Shown: positions 44,085 to 53,291 of the stretch, piece by piece | How the letters are laid out: each line of letters starts with the position of its first letter | Numbering within the stretch: the stretch's first letter is position 1 | Assembly: GCA_020629715.1 (NCBI GenBank) | Contig: JAHDCU010000009.1 | Span: 62,001-126,000 of the forward strand | Source: Saprospiraceae bacterium | GTDB taxonomy: Bacteria; Bacteroidota; Bacteroidia; Chitinophagales; Saprospiraceae | Length of the DNA: 64,000 nt | Reading direction: 5' to 3' | The notes under the pieces: model-generated | Database searches by the model: none | What the model saw: the letters and a program-made list of their open reading frames with translations, nothing else | Told to the model about the DNA's origin: nothing | Position numbers and translations under genes: made by a program

Positions 44085-44831
44085 ATGGTATTAAGGTCAA
44101 AATATAAATTTCAATGTTTCAAAATGAAGCATAATAATAAAAGTAACTTCCAGGAAAGATTGGTTTGCCTATTTTTAAGACTGAATGGCTACTTACAAAG
44201 TGGATTCATTAGTCATTCGGCTAAATGGGGTAACGTAGGCACAGAAATTGACAGAATTTGTATAAGATTTCCCAATCATTCCCAAGATGAAAGAGAAGTA
44301 TCATGTTATGAAAAATTACATATACCCAATAGTTCCATAGATATTATAATAGCAGAAGTAAAGAATAACTCATTAAGATTTAATAATTCTCTATCTAAGA
44401 TTAAGAATGGAGCTGAAAAAAATTGGAAACAAATACTTCAATGGATCGGACTTTTCACAAAGGAAGAAATAGATCATTTAGTGCCTAAAATGATCAATAT
44501 TGTCAAAAGGAATTGTTTATCAGATAAAGGGAGCTTTCCCAAATGCGTACACAAAAACAAATATGGAGAGATCATAATTAGACCTATACTTTTTTCTATT
44601 GAAACGAAAAAAACAACAAGTGATACTCAGATGTGGATAAACGGTCATGAAATACTAGAATTCTTATGGGATTGTTTTTGCCCAGAGTTAATAAGGAAAT
44701 CATGTTCCACTAGTTATCCTTTATTTTTATGGGGTCAAGAGTTTGCAGACATTGTAGTATATATTAAAAATAGACATAAAAAAGGATTAAATATTGGTAC
44801 ACTTGAAGAACTATATTTAGCAATAGAATAA
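44085..44831 (+). CDS. Unknown accessory protein with possible PD-(D/E)XK nuclease core
   Basis: From the ATG at 44085 the protein has 248 residues (44124 is an alternative start). FQERLVCLFLRLNGYLQSGF at the N-terminus is a helix like those that open restriction-type domains. GTEIDRICIRFP gives a Glu-Asp pair on a strand and DIIIAEVKNNS gives E-x-K on the next strand, the arrangement of PD-(D/E)XK nucleases. The assignment is by motif only. Base composition is much more AT-rich than the flanks and the gene is followed 50 bases later by another orphan, suggesting horizontal acquisition as a pair. Confidence 0.5.
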   Translation: MVLRSKYKFQCFKMKHNNKSNFQERLVCLFLRLNGYLQSGFISHSAKWGNVGTEIDRICIRFPNHSQDEREVSCYEKLHIPNSSIDIIIAEVKNNSLRFNNSLSKIKNGAEKNWKQILQWIGLFTKEEIDHLVPKMINIVKRNCLSDKGSFPKCVHKNKYGEIIIRPILFSIETKKTTSDTQMWINGHEILEFLWDCFCPELIRKSCSTSYPLFLWGQEFADIVVYIKNRHKKGLNIGTLEELYLAIE

Positions 44832-44881
44832 TTATAAATATCGCTAGACGAAATAATTTCGACTCTAAAACCTTAGGTGAA

Positions 44882-45559
44882 ATGGTAGATGGCAAAATAA
44901 TAATAAATGAATTAGACAAACTGAATCTCGTGTTGAATACCAATTCTCAATTATATGATATAATGGTAGCCGTTGAATTGAGTAAGTTATTAGATAATAA
45001 TCTGACTAAGATTACATTAAATGAAGACCTACCATTATCCAATTTAATTAAAAGGTTTTTCAAGTCAAACAAAATTAAATTCTGCTCAACATCTGGAGGA
45101 ATAAAACCGTCTAGATTTGATATACATTTTGGAATAGAAGCTCAGTTTCAAGATATTTTTATTTTGGCAGCCATATTAAAGCTATTTGGTTTAGACTCAA
45201 TTTTTTTTTCCGAAAATACAACCAATGAAATATTTATTGGATCTTATATCACAGAGAGCACTTTAAAATATCAAAAGAATATTGACGAGGGTCTTACTGT
45301 TCAGGAGCTATTACAAATACCATTTCACACAAGCACTGAAAAGTTTCTAATTAATAATATGAATATAAATGTAGGCGAATACTTTAAGAATAGATCTAAT
45401 AACAAAATTGACAGAGATGATAACTCCGATCAAGTGAATTCTCCTTATGTTGAATATAAGAGTTCTTATGAAAAGTACGGAGGATATAATGGTTATAGTG
45501 ATAATGTAATAGATGATGCCTTCGAAGGTGATCCAATGAATACTTGGAATGTAGACTGA
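44882..45559 (+). CDS. Unknown accessory protein, partner of the nuclease-like gene
   Basis: A 225-residue soluble protein, no known family. The first 150 residues alternate helices and strands (DKLNLVLNTNSQLYDIMVAV, QDIFILAAILKLFGLDSIFF). The tail (about 165-225) is acidic and Tyr/Asn-rich, ending DDAFEGDPMNTWNVD, a disordered region with a possible binding motif. It lies 50 bases after the nuclease-like gene on the same strand and shares its AT-rich composition, so the two likely form a module. Defence or toxin function is a guess from context. Confidence 0.55.
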   Translation: MVDGKIIINELDKLNLVLNTNSQLYDIMVAVELSKLLDNNLTKITLNEDLPLSNLIKRFFKSNKIKFCSTSGGIKPSRFDIHFGIEAQFQDIFILAAILKLFGLDSIFFSENTTNEIFIGSYITESTLKYQKNIDEGLTVQELLQIPFHTSTEKFLINNMNINVGEYFKNRSNNKIDRDDNSDQVNSPYVEYKSSYEKYGGYNGYSDNVIDDAFEGDPMNTWNVD

Positions 45560-45713
45560 AATAATACTATCAACAAGGACAAAACAGCAGAATTCACGTT
45601 TTAGAGTTGTTATATTAACGTAGATCTGTTATTCCATAATTTTACCTTTTAACAAAATACTAGCAAAGCGAGAAGCCTGAATTTTAATATTGGAATTGCA
45701 TATCATCTATAGG

Positions 45714-47366
45714 CTACTTCAACTTAGTACGAAGATAAGCAATAGCGTCTTTTACATCATCTATAACGTCTGCCTCTGGGACAAGATCATCGATGATATC
45801 TACTGCCCTGAGCATATCTTTAGGTTGCTCTTTGAGACCAACTAATAATACTTCAACGCCTTGTTGACGTAGGTCAAAAATGATATCTTCTAAGGTATAT
45901 AAACCAGATTGATCTATGTAAGGTACACGATCCATGCGAAAGATAACGGCATTGATATCATCGGGTAGCGCTTTGACTTGGTCTTTAAAATAGGAGGTAA
46001 AACCAAAAAATAGAGGACCATATAAGTGCTTGATGATGACCTTATCCTTGTATTTTTCGTAAAATTCTTGTTCGTCTTGCCAAGGTTTGTCACCATCGAT
46101 ATCTGATATTTTTCCGACCTCCATTCCTTGTTCGCTAAGATCACCTGCTTTTTTCATAAAGAGGAGACATGCTAGAGCAAGACCTATACCAACGGCTTGT
46201 ATTAAGCTTCCAAAAGTTGTTATCAATAATACAAGAATTAAAACCGCCGCATCTGCTCTAGGCACCTTAGCTAAGTGCTTTAGTCCTTTGAAATCAATGA
46301 TTTTAAAACCAATAGGAATCAGTAGACCCGCCAATACGCAAAGCGGAATATGCGCCGCTAACTGTCCAAGACCTAATAATACAGCTAGTAGAAAAAGTCC
46401 ATGGATAACTCCTGATAATCGAGTGACTCCACCTGCATTGATGTTGACCACAGTACCTTTTGTCGCTCCAGCACCTGGAATTCCACCGAAGGCACCAGCT
46501 AACATATTTCCGATACCCTGACCTATCAGCTCTCGATTACTATTGTGCTTAGTCTTGGTCATATTATCTGCAATGACTGAAGTCAGAAGCGAATCTATAC
46601 TTCCTAGTACAGCAAGTACCACTGCATATTCGAGAATCATCCCATAAGCACTTGCATCGATACTAAACATACCTGCTAACTGAAATGAAGGCAATCCAGA
46701 TGGTATTTCACCAATGACGGGTACATCCATCTGTACAAAATAGGCGATCAAAGAAGCTACAATTAGTGCTACTAATGCACTTGGAATCGCCTTGGTAATT
46801 TTAGGAAATAGATAGTAAATCGCAATGGTAATAGCACCTAGTAAAAGTGCTGAATAGTTAGCTCCTGTGAATAACTCAGGAAGGTTTTGAATTACAGATA
46901 TCGTTGACTTTGATGCTGGTAAACCAGCAAATGGAAAAAGCTGTAAGATGACTATGATCAAACCCACTCCACTCATGAATCCCGATACTACGGGATAAGG
47001 AAAGTACTTCACATAGCTGGCAATGTTTAGAAAGCCAAAAATGATTTGCATCAGACCACCAAGTACGAAAGCCATCAAGATAATAGTCATACCACTCTCT
47101 AGGCTACCCGTCATCTCTAAGGCACCTGCTACTAAGGCAGCTGATACTACGGTCATAGGACCAGTAGGACCACTAGCCTGAGTCTCTGTACCGCCAAAGA
47201 GTGCTGCAAATATTCCCACAGCTATAGCTCCATAAAGCCCAGCGGTAGCACCCATACCTGATTGTACTCCGAATGCCAAGGCAAGAGGAAGAGCGACTAC
47301 ACCCGCTACGAGTCCGCCCGTAAAGTCACCTTTAAAATTTTTGAAGTCGTAGAATTTTGCAAACAT
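45714..47366 (-). CDS. SulP family anion transporter with STAS domain (second copy)
   Basis: A 550-residue SulP/SLC26-type transporter. GGLVAGVVALPLALAFGVQS near residue 18 and SGPTGPMTVVSAALVAG near 66 are family motifs, followed by about 10-14 hydrophobic segments. The C-terminal STAS domain (about 440-550) has RVPYIDQSGLYTLEDIIFD. This sequence belongs to a different SulP subgroup than the protein at 29.3-30.9 kb. It is monocistronic, facing the accessory islet tail to tail. The anion is not revealed; bicarbonate or sulfate are usual. Confidence 0.92.
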   Translation of the reverse strand: MFAKFYDFKNFKGDFTGGLVAGVVALPLALAFGVQSGMGATAGLYGAIAVGIFAALFGGTETQASGPTGPMTVVSAALVAGALEMTGSLESGMTIILMAFVLGGLMQIIFGFLNIASYVKYFPYPVVSGFMSGVGLIIVILQLFPFAGLPASKSTISVIQNLPELFTGANYSALLLGAITIAIYYLFPKITKAIPSALVALIVASLIAYFVQMDVPVIGEIPSGLPSFQLAGMFSIDASAYGMILEYAVVLAVLGSIDSLLTSVIADNMTKTKHNSNRELIGQGIGNMLAGAFGGIPGAGATKGTVVNINAGGVTRLSGVIHGLFLLAVLLGLGQLAAHIPLCVLAGLLIPIGFKIIDFKGLKHLAKVPRADAAVLILVLLITTFGSLIQAVGIGLALACLLFMKKAGDLSEQGMEVGKISDIDGDKPWQDEQEFYEKYKDKVIIKHLYGPLFFGFTSYFKDQVKALPDDINAVIFRMDRVPYIDQSGLYTLEDIIFDLRQQGVEVLLVGLKEQPKDMLRAVDIIDDLVPEADVIDDVKDAIAYLRTKLK

Positions 47367-47522
47367 GGTAGAGATAGTTTTTCGTATTAAATAGATAATG
47401 TCAAAAGTGTCTAAAAGTTTCTCATCTCTGAGTGCATTTATAGCGTTTACATCAGTTTACTAGAAAATAAACCATGTTTATGACTTATATTGTAAAAACC
47501 AACTTTTACTATAACTCTAGCT

Positions 47523-48032
47523 GTGGAAATCATTAAAGACGTTTACTTATTATTCAATACTGCGTTTATTCCTGTACAATCGTTTCAAGAGTTAAAGGCG
47601 AGAGAATACCCTTTAAGCATTGGATTTATTTCCTTGTCAATTGCCCTATTACTAGCTGCATTATTTAGTCCTAGCGCATATTTCACATTTTGGTCAGGTG
47701 TTCTTTTTAGTAGTATTCGTTATCTCATAAGCTTTTTACTTCAATTTGTAATTCTATTGATAGTATCTCGTATTGTATTGCAGAGAAAGGAAATAGGTCG
47801 AGAACTATTTTGTATTCAAGGCCTTTCCTTATTTCCATTAATCATTTCGTCATTGCTAAGTGTTTTTATAGAGTCGTATGGGTATTTCCTGGTGTTATTT
47901 TTTAGAGTATATGCTTACCTTTTGATTGGCACCGCTATTTATCATTGTTTTAATAGTACCAAATCGAAAGCCGCAATTATTGTGATATGTACTCTTATTG
48001 TCAGGTCGGTCATCAAATATATATCTCTGTGA
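47523..48032 (+). CDS. Small polytopic membrane protein (Yip1-like pattern)
   Basis: A 169-residue protein from a GTG start. After a cytosolic N-terminus with FIPVQSFQELKAREYPLSIG it has about five hydrophobic segments. This resembles the Yip1/YIPF-like architecture of bacterial DUF membrane proteins, but the identification is weak. Its stop overlaps the next start as GTGA, so the two are translationally coupled. Confidence 0.6.
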   Translation: MEIIKDVYLLFNTAFIPVQSFQELKAREYPLSIGFISLSIALLLAALFSPSAYFTFWSGVLFSSIRYLISFLLQFVILLIVSRIVLQRKEIGRELFCIQGLSLFPLIISSLLSVFIESYGYFLVLFFRVYAYLLIGTAIYHCFNSTKSKAAIIVICTLIVRSVIKYISL

Positions 48033-48781
48033 AATACTTGATATTAGGGTTTGCTTTGGTGTTTGGTAGGTGTTCTTTGGCCCAAATATTGATTCATGCA
48101 CATAATGACTATGCTAATACAAACCCTATTTTTGATGCTCTTCAAAATGATTGTTTTGCATTAGAGGTTGATGTTATTTTATATAATAATGAACTTGTCA
48201 TAAGTCATGATGATAAGAATCTGAGTACAAAAAAATCCTTTAGCACATACTATTTGAAACCATTGATCAATGAGCTAAAAGAATATGATAAAGCAATCGT
48301 ATTACTCATAGATATAAAGGAATATTCTGAAAAGCTTCTAGAGGTGTTGCACCACGAGTTATTACCATATGATCGATATCTAATGCGACGTAAAAGGAGT
48401 GATAAGAAAAGTCTACAAGTTGTATTGTCTGGAGATATACCGAGAAAGAACATTGTAGAGCAGGAACAATACTGCTATTTTTTTGTGGATGGAAGAATAT
48501 CAGATCTAGATTACGCTTATTCAGAACAGTATATGCCGTGGATAAGCATGGATATCAAAGAGATCAGTCATTGGGATGGTTGTCGTAGACCAAAGGCAAG
48601 TGATATTGAAAGATTACTTGTGGTCATAGATAAAGTACAACAGAACGGAAAAAAAATACGATTTTGGAATACCAAAGACTCCATATTGATGTGGAATACC
48701 CTCATGGCGCTAAATGTCGATATTTTAAATACCGATAGGCCTCGATCTTTACGGCGGTATGTTTCAGAATATGGACTCTAG
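48029..48781 (+). CDS. Secreted PI-PLC/GDPD-like TIM-barrel protein
   Basis: I chose the GTG at 48029 in the GTGA overlap with the previous gene; it gives a signal peptide (KYLILGFALVFGRCSLAQ). The mature N-terminus ILIHAHNDYANTNPIFDAL, followed by ALEVDVILYNNELVISHDD, matches the PI-PLC X / glycerophosphodiesterase-like barrel with HAHNDY, E-x-D and SHD metal or catalytic residues. The C-terminal strand ALNVDILNTDRP completes the barrel. It probably hydrolyses a phosphodiester in the periplasm; the substrate is unknown. Confidence 0.78.
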   Translation: MKYLILGFALVFGRCSLAQILIHAHNDYANTNPIFDALQNDCFALEVDVILYNNELVISHDDKNLSTKKSFSTYYLKPLINELKEYDKAIVLLIDIKEYSEKLLEVLHHELLPYDRYLMRRKRSDKKSLQVVLSGDIPRKNIVEQEQYCYFFVDGRISDLDYAYSEQYMPWISMDIKEISHWDGCRRPKASDIERLLVVIDKVQQNGKKIRFWNTKDSILMWNTLMALNVDILNTDRPRSLRRYVSEYGL

Positions 48782-48831
48782 TTGTCGTATTCTCAGAAAA
48801 GCTTATATTACGACAAAATATAATTTGTGTT

Positions 48832-49215
48832 ATGAAATATTTGTTTATTTTGATCTTCTCAGTCTTTAGTTTTTCATCGTATTCTCAGGATGCTGTACCG
48901 AATTTTGACATTATCATCAATCGTACTGAAACAGGAGTTGAACTTAACTGTACTATGGGATGTACATGGCAAAACTTAAGTTTTTCTAATATTGATAAAT
49001 CAGCCACATTTGATGCACAAGGCATGCTTGAAGAGGGTGAAGAAAGAGATCTCTTAGGTATGACTCTTGCACCGTTCAAAATTAAATTAGATTATAATCA
49101 AGAAATGCTAACACTCACTGGGATATCAGGTACAGCATGGGAACGATTAGAGATCAATCGTCCAAAGTTTAGACCTGTACACATCAATCATGCAGGGATG
49201 CTTTCTATAGAGTAA
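48832..49215 (+). CDS. Small secreted protein of unknown function
   Basis: A 127-residue protein with signal peptide (KYLFILIFSVFSFSSYSQ). The mature part has two Cys close together (ELNCTMGCTWQNL) that may form a disulfide, and otherwise looks beta-rich (PFKIKLDYNQEMLTLTG). I do not recognise a family. It lies among three genes for secreted proteins on the plus strand. Confidence 0.65.
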   Translation: MKYLFILIFSVFSFSSYSQDAVPNFDIIINRTETGVELNCTMGCTWQNLSFSNIDKSATFDAQGMLEEGEERDLLGMTLAPFKIKLDYNQEMLTLTGISGTAWERLEINRPKFRPVHINHAGMLSIE

Positions 49216-49255
49216 ATGAGTAAAAATCCTATTATAAACGTCATTAACATATGTC

Positions 49256-50275
49256 ATGTCATTAAAAGCTTATATCACGTTTTTTCTGCTTATAGCTATA
49301 AAAATAGTTTATGCCCAAACACTTTTTGTAGAAGAGAACCAATGGGGTAAATCAGATTCTTTGATAATTCCTGAGGGACAATCCTTTAGGTATAAGATCA
49401 CATCAGATACCTCTTTAGTAGGGGATACTTTAGATCTTAAAATACTATATCCATCAGGACAGACTGCAGCTGCTGGATCATGCAAAAAGAGTGATAAAGG
49501 AGCCTTAATAAAAAGAAAAGACTGGAAGTTTTACTATGAAAATGGCGCATTATGGTCCACTAGATCATACAATGGTAAAGGAAGACTTATCAGTATAAAG
49601 GATCTTAAAAGTCCGACAGGCACAGATTTACCACATGGGTATGCGCGATATAAAGGCAAGCATAAGACATTGACAGGATATAATTATGTATATGACCAAA
49701 AAGGAAATCTAAATAAGATTGCTGAATATGGAGCAGGTAAGATTATGAATTACTCCGATCATGGTAAGTATTCTGCACAACAATTAGAAAGAATTAAAAT
49801 ACGAACCTTTGATGCGGGTGATGGGGAGATTCTAGAAGAGTTATCATTAGAAGAAGCATATGAAGAACAGAAAAATTCTAATAAGACAATACTGCTAAAT
49901 GCTACTAATAGTTGGAATGGTTGGTCTAAGAAGGGATATAAAAAGCTTTTTTCTAAACCTCATATTGCCAAATACATAAAGGAAAATTTTATTCTAGCGT
50001 ATCTTGATATAGAAGACCCACGACCTATAACCTTATCTATCAATGGGGAAGACATCACTTATGAAGGAGCAGATTTTAGAAGACATGGTATTATCAATTA
50101 TGCCCTCAGAATACGTGCAACACCAACTTTCTTTTTCTTAGGACCGAATCTTGAAATCTTACATTCTCACCAAGGTATAGAAGTCAAAGAACCTGATTTT
50201 ATGAAGATATTAGATTTCTTTCTATCAGGAGAGTATCAAAATATGAGTTGGAAAGAATACAAAAAGAAAGATTAA
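49256..50275 (+). CDS. Secreted thioredoxin-fold protein lacking CXXC, with MORN-like repeats
   Basis: A 339-residue protein with signal peptide (about 1-20, ITFFLLIAIKIVYAQ). The middle (about 85-160) has MORN/YwqK-like strands, WKFYYENGALWSTRSYNGKG and TGYNYVYDQKGNLNKIAEYG. The C-terminal third (about 200-325) looks like a thioredoxin fold: TILLNATNSWNGWSKKGYKK is where WCxxC would be, and RATPTFFFLGPNLEIL carries the cis-Pro. The redox cysteines are replaced by NSWNG, so it should not be an oxidoreductase. A binding or scaffold role is likely. Confidence 0.65.
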   Translation: MSLKAYITFFLLIAIKIVYAQTLFVEENQWGKSDSLIIPEGQSFRYKITSDTSLVGDTLDLKILYPSGQTAAAGSCKKSDKGALIKRKDWKFYYENGALWSTRSYNGKGRLISIKDLKSPTGTDLPHGYARYKGKHKTLTGYNYVYDQKGNLNKIAEYGAGKIMNYSDHGKYSAQQLERIKIRTFDAGDGEILEELSLEEAYEEQKNSNKTILLNATNSWNGWSKKGYKKLFSKPHIAKYIKENFILAYLDIEDPRPITLSINGEDITYEGADFRRHGIINYALRIRATPTFFFLGPNLEILHSHQGIEVKEPDFMKILDFFLSGEYQNMSWKEYKKKD

Positions 50276-50289
50276 TGTGGAGGTATATT

Positions 50290-51684
50290 CTATAATTCCC
50301 TCATAACCTCTAGCGGTGTATCTACAGCTCCTCTACCATTCGTAAAATCTGGAACAGGTACTGGCAAACTTCCACTTGCTACTGATAGCTCCGACAATGG
50401 TGTTACGGCACTCCAGAGTATCCCATCATAGACATTGAAGTCTAGTGGTAATCCCAGATTGAGACACTTGATCAATCGATAAATCATCACAAAGTCCATA
50501 CCTCCATGCCCTTGCTTAAATCCCTCACTTACGGATTTCAATTTTTTGATCATAGGGTGTCGATACTCAGATCTAAACTCATGATACTTTTCCTCATCTA
50601 ACCATTTATGACCCCAATAAAGAAGCTCTCCGTCGTCGATATATAGTTTGCTAGGGTAACCTTGATGTACCGCCTTGGTCCCTATGACCTTATTGATCCT
50701 AGAATATGGACTTGCGGTATGTACGTCAAACTGTAACATGATGGTTTTACCCTTTTTGGATTTCATCATCGTAGTGTTCATATCCCCGCATTTGATCTGG
50801 GTATATGGAGAATTTTTGTCCTTAGCTGTCATGCTCAAGTTCAGTTCTCGACTACTCATAGATGTGAGATAATCTAGTTCATCTCCGCGGCCTAAGCCCA
50901 AGTATGTACTTATGGGTCCTAAACCATGGGTCGTATAAAAATTACCATCTCGTGTTTCATGATGTTTGATACGCCACTGATCGTCATAATACGTTTCGCT
51001 AAGCATATGGGCTCTCAGATCGTGGATGTAGGCACCTTCAGTATGTGTAATATCACCGAATAATCCATTTTCTATCATATTGAGTACGAAAAGCTCTTCA
51101 TCGTTATAGCAGCAATTTTCTACCATGATACAGTGCCGTTGAGTACGTTCAGCTGTTTCAGCCAGATCCCAACAGTCTGACAAAGTATAGGCTATCGGTA
51201 CTTCACATGCTACATGCTTACCGTGCTCCATCGCATATAGACTCATCGGAGTATGCAAGCTCCATGGAGTACAGATCAATACTAGATCTATATCATCTTG
51301 TTGGACCATTTTTTTCCAAGCATCTTCATTGCCAGAATATGATTTAGCCTTTTTCTTTTGGAAGGTAGATAGTTCTTCTGCAGCCTTGCTTACTTTACTC
51401 TCTACCTTATCAGCTAGTGCAACGATCTCACAATCACCTTGCCCCACATTATACCTGAACATCTGCAAAAGAGTAGATCCTCTATTCCCAAGTCCAATGA
51501 TACCAACTTTCACCGTAGCGATTGCCTCATCTTTATAGCCGTACATACTGCCAGAGGTAGATCTTGAGTATCCGGCGATCTCATCTAGTATATCTCGATT
51601 GTTATTGGCATCAGATGATAGATTTAGGCTGCTAGCTATACCTGCGCCTAGTATGGTTTTGAGGAAGTCCTTTCTGTTTAGCAT
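50290..51684 (-). CDS. GH109-like NAD-dependent glycosidase (Gfo/Idh/MocA family)
   Basis: A 464-residue protein with a twin-Arg-free export-like N-terminus (RKDFLKTILGAGIASSL) and a Rossmann domain starting TVKVGIIGLGNRGSTLLQMF. Downstream motifs DDIDLVLICTPWSLHTPM, AMEHGKHVACEVP, MVENCCYNDEELFVLNM and TEGAYIHDLRAHM, then GGMDFVMIYRL and VPDFTNGRG, match the GH109 alpha-N-acetylgalactosaminidase group, which uses tightly bound NAD. A plain dehydrogenase remains possible. It probably acts on amino-sugar glycans in the periplasm. It is convergent with the thioredoxin-like gene, 14 bases apart. Confidence 0.8.
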   Translation of the reverse strand: MLNRKDFLKTILGAGIASSLNLSSDANNNRDILDEIAGYSRSTSGSMYGYKDEAIATVKVGIIGLGNRGSTLLQMFRYNVGQGDCEIVALADKVESKVSKAAEELSTFQKKKAKSYSGNEDAWKKMVQQDDIDLVLICTPWSLHTPMSLYAMEHGKHVACEVPIAYTLSDCWDLAETAERTQRHCIMVENCCYNDEELFVLNMIENGLFGDITHTEGAYIHDLRAHMLSETYYDDQWRIKHHETRDGNFYTTHGLGPISTYLGLGRGDELDYLTSMSSRELNLSMTAKDKNSPYTQIKCGDMNTTMMKSKKGKTIMLQFDVHTASPYSRINKVIGTKAVHQGYPSKLYIDDGELLYWGHKWLDEEKYHEFRSEYRHPMIKKLKSVSEGFKQGHGGMDFVMIYRLIKCLNLGLPLDFNVYDGILWSAVTPLSELSVASGSLPVPVPDFTNGRGAVDTPLEVMREL

Positions 51685-51720
51685 AGGAGTAAAATACGAG
51701 GAATATTTTTAGAATTCTCT

Positions 51721-52350
51721 CTAAACTATCCTTCTTCCATGATAGAATTGTAATCTTAACTTGTGATGCAATGCTCCTAGATTATCCTTAGTAATCTTAC
51801 CCGCTGCAATTATCTTGCAGTAACCTTCAGTAGCGGACCTCATTTCTTTTAGTTTGAAAATTCCTTGCTCTGCAGTTCTTTTTCCACCACTGCTCAAAAT
51901 GCGATCTAGTCTAACACTGGTGTTTTTTATATCTGTTATACAAGCCATTGGATCAGCAACGGTGTCAATTACTTTATGTAATGTGATGATCAATCGATGA
52001 TCTACTTTTTCAATCAACCTCTGTAAAGTAGAAATATCAATTGCATCATTAATAGAAGCTCCGAGTACTACACCAGCAATACCAATGGTATTGAAGCCAT
52101 ATATAGATTGCTCCATTTTAACGACTTCCTCTTCCGTATACTCAAAATTACCTCCACGAGGACGTATCATGACATGAATTGGTATACTTACAGATTCTAG
52201 TACTTGTTTGACCAAAACTAAATCTGGTGTAAGACCATCTAAATCCAATCGACTACAAAACTCTAACTCGTCAGCACCTCTTTGCTCTGCAAGTATTGCT
52301 TCTTGTAGTGTTTCTACACAGGCTTGTAGTTTATATGATCTAGTACCCAC
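51721..52350 (-). CDS. cutC: CutC family protein (copper homeostasis)
   Basis: A 209-residue TIM-barrel protein. LQACVETLQEAILAEQRGAD followed by ELEFCSRLDLDGLTP and IPIHVMIRPRGGNFEYTEEE is the CutC signature; GGKRTAEQG is also conserved. CutC was first linked to copper tolerance, but its role is disputed. It begins with GTG directly after the stop of the PorP/SprF gene, without any spacer, so the two are cotranscribed. Confidence 0.92.
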   Translation of the reverse strand: MGTRSYKLQACVETLQEAILAEQRGADELEFCSRLDLDGLTPDLVLVKQVLESVSIPIHVMIRPRGGNFEYTEEEVVKMEQSIYGFNTIGIAGVVLGASINDAIDISTLQRLIEKVDHRLIITLHKVIDTVADPMACITDIKNTSVRLDRILSSGGKRTAEQGIFKLKEMRSATEGYCKIIAAGKITKDNLGALHHKLRLQFYHGRRIV

Positions 52351-53271
52351 CTAGTCGATATCAACCTCATATCGTATAAATAACTCAAAGCCTGGACCTA
52401 AATCACTATTACCATAATTAGCAAGTGCTCCAGCACGTAGCTTGGCATATCTGTTATCTAAAAAACGATCTAATATAACTCCGCCCTGTAATGACAAATC
52501 ACTTACACTACTATACCCTAAGCCAGCCCAAAATGCTTCCTCTTTTTCATACTTGACAGACATCATGTAGTCAATGATCTCTGGGTTTACATAATTTGCC
52601 GTGAAACTGGGTTCTATAAAACTCTCGTAGCTCATAAACTTACCTCCTATGAGTAAGTACATGTGTCTCTCTCGTTCAAAATTGGCATCATTGAGCAAGA
52701 CATTAGTAGTAAATGCATGATTATATGCAAGACCAAAGTAAAATGAATTTTGTCCTCGATCGTAATCGATAGGATGGGTATTGAAATATAGACCTGCTCC
52801 AAAAGAAGGGAAAAAAGTACTATTGTTTCCATTCAATATCAATGGATCATCATTTTCATTAAAAACTTGACTGCTCCCATTATATGCAAATTGCTGTAAC
52901 GTTGTCGATAGACCAAAACTTAACAATCCTTCTTCTGTCAGAAATTCTCTTAGTTTGTAGGCATAGTTAAGTTTGAGCCCTGTCCTATTGACAGGTCCTG
53001 TTTTATCATTAAATAAAAATGCCCCTGCACTCATATTATAGTCTACAAAAGGATATTGTATCGAAGCGTATGTTGTCCGTGGTGCACCGCTAAAACCTGC
53101 CCATTGCTGTCTAAAGAAGAAATCAGTATTAACAAACGTAGTAGGAGCAGTGGCGGCAGGATTCCAAAAAGACATCGTCTCGTTGATCTGACTTGCATAA
53201 CCGATTTGTTGTGCTTGGATAGCCCAAATCGAAACAAAACAAACTGAAAGTGTAATGATTAATTTTTTCAT
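52351..53271 (-). CDS. PorP/SprF family type IX secretion outer-membrane protein
   Basis: A 306-residue protein with signal peptide (LIITLSVCFVSIWAIQAQ) and the typical PorP/SprF start QIGYASQINETMSFWNPAAT then FFFRQQWAGFSGAPRTTYAS. Alternating strands (GAFLFNDKTGPVNRTGLKLN) indicate a beta-barrel of about 14 strands. Members assist surface attachment of proteins with type B T9SS sorting domains and are usually encoded next to their client. Here the client is the metalloprotease 20 bases upstream. Confidence 0.93.
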   Translation of the reverse strand: MKKLIITLSVCFVSIWAIQAQQIGYASQINETMSFWNPAATAPTTFVNTDFFFRQQWAGFSGAPRTTYASIQYPFVDYNMSAGAFLFNDKTGPVNRTGLKLNYAYKLREFLTEEGLLSFGLSTTLQQFAYNGSSQVFNENDDPLILNGNNSTFFPSFGAGLYFNTHPIDYDRGQNSFYFGLAYNHAFTTNVLLNDANFERERHMYLLIGGKFMSYESFIEPSFTANYVNPEIIDYMMSVKYEKEEAFWAGLGYSSVSDLSLQGGVILDRFLDNRYAKLRAGALANYGNSDLGPGFELFIRYEVDID

Positions 53272-53291
53272 GATTCTGATTCTTTTATGGG

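Noticed and set aside
46087-46521. Plus-strand ORF of 144 residues inside the second SulP gene
   Set aside because: Antisense shadow of a conserved transporter; Pro/Ala/Thr-rich composition is typical of such shadows.
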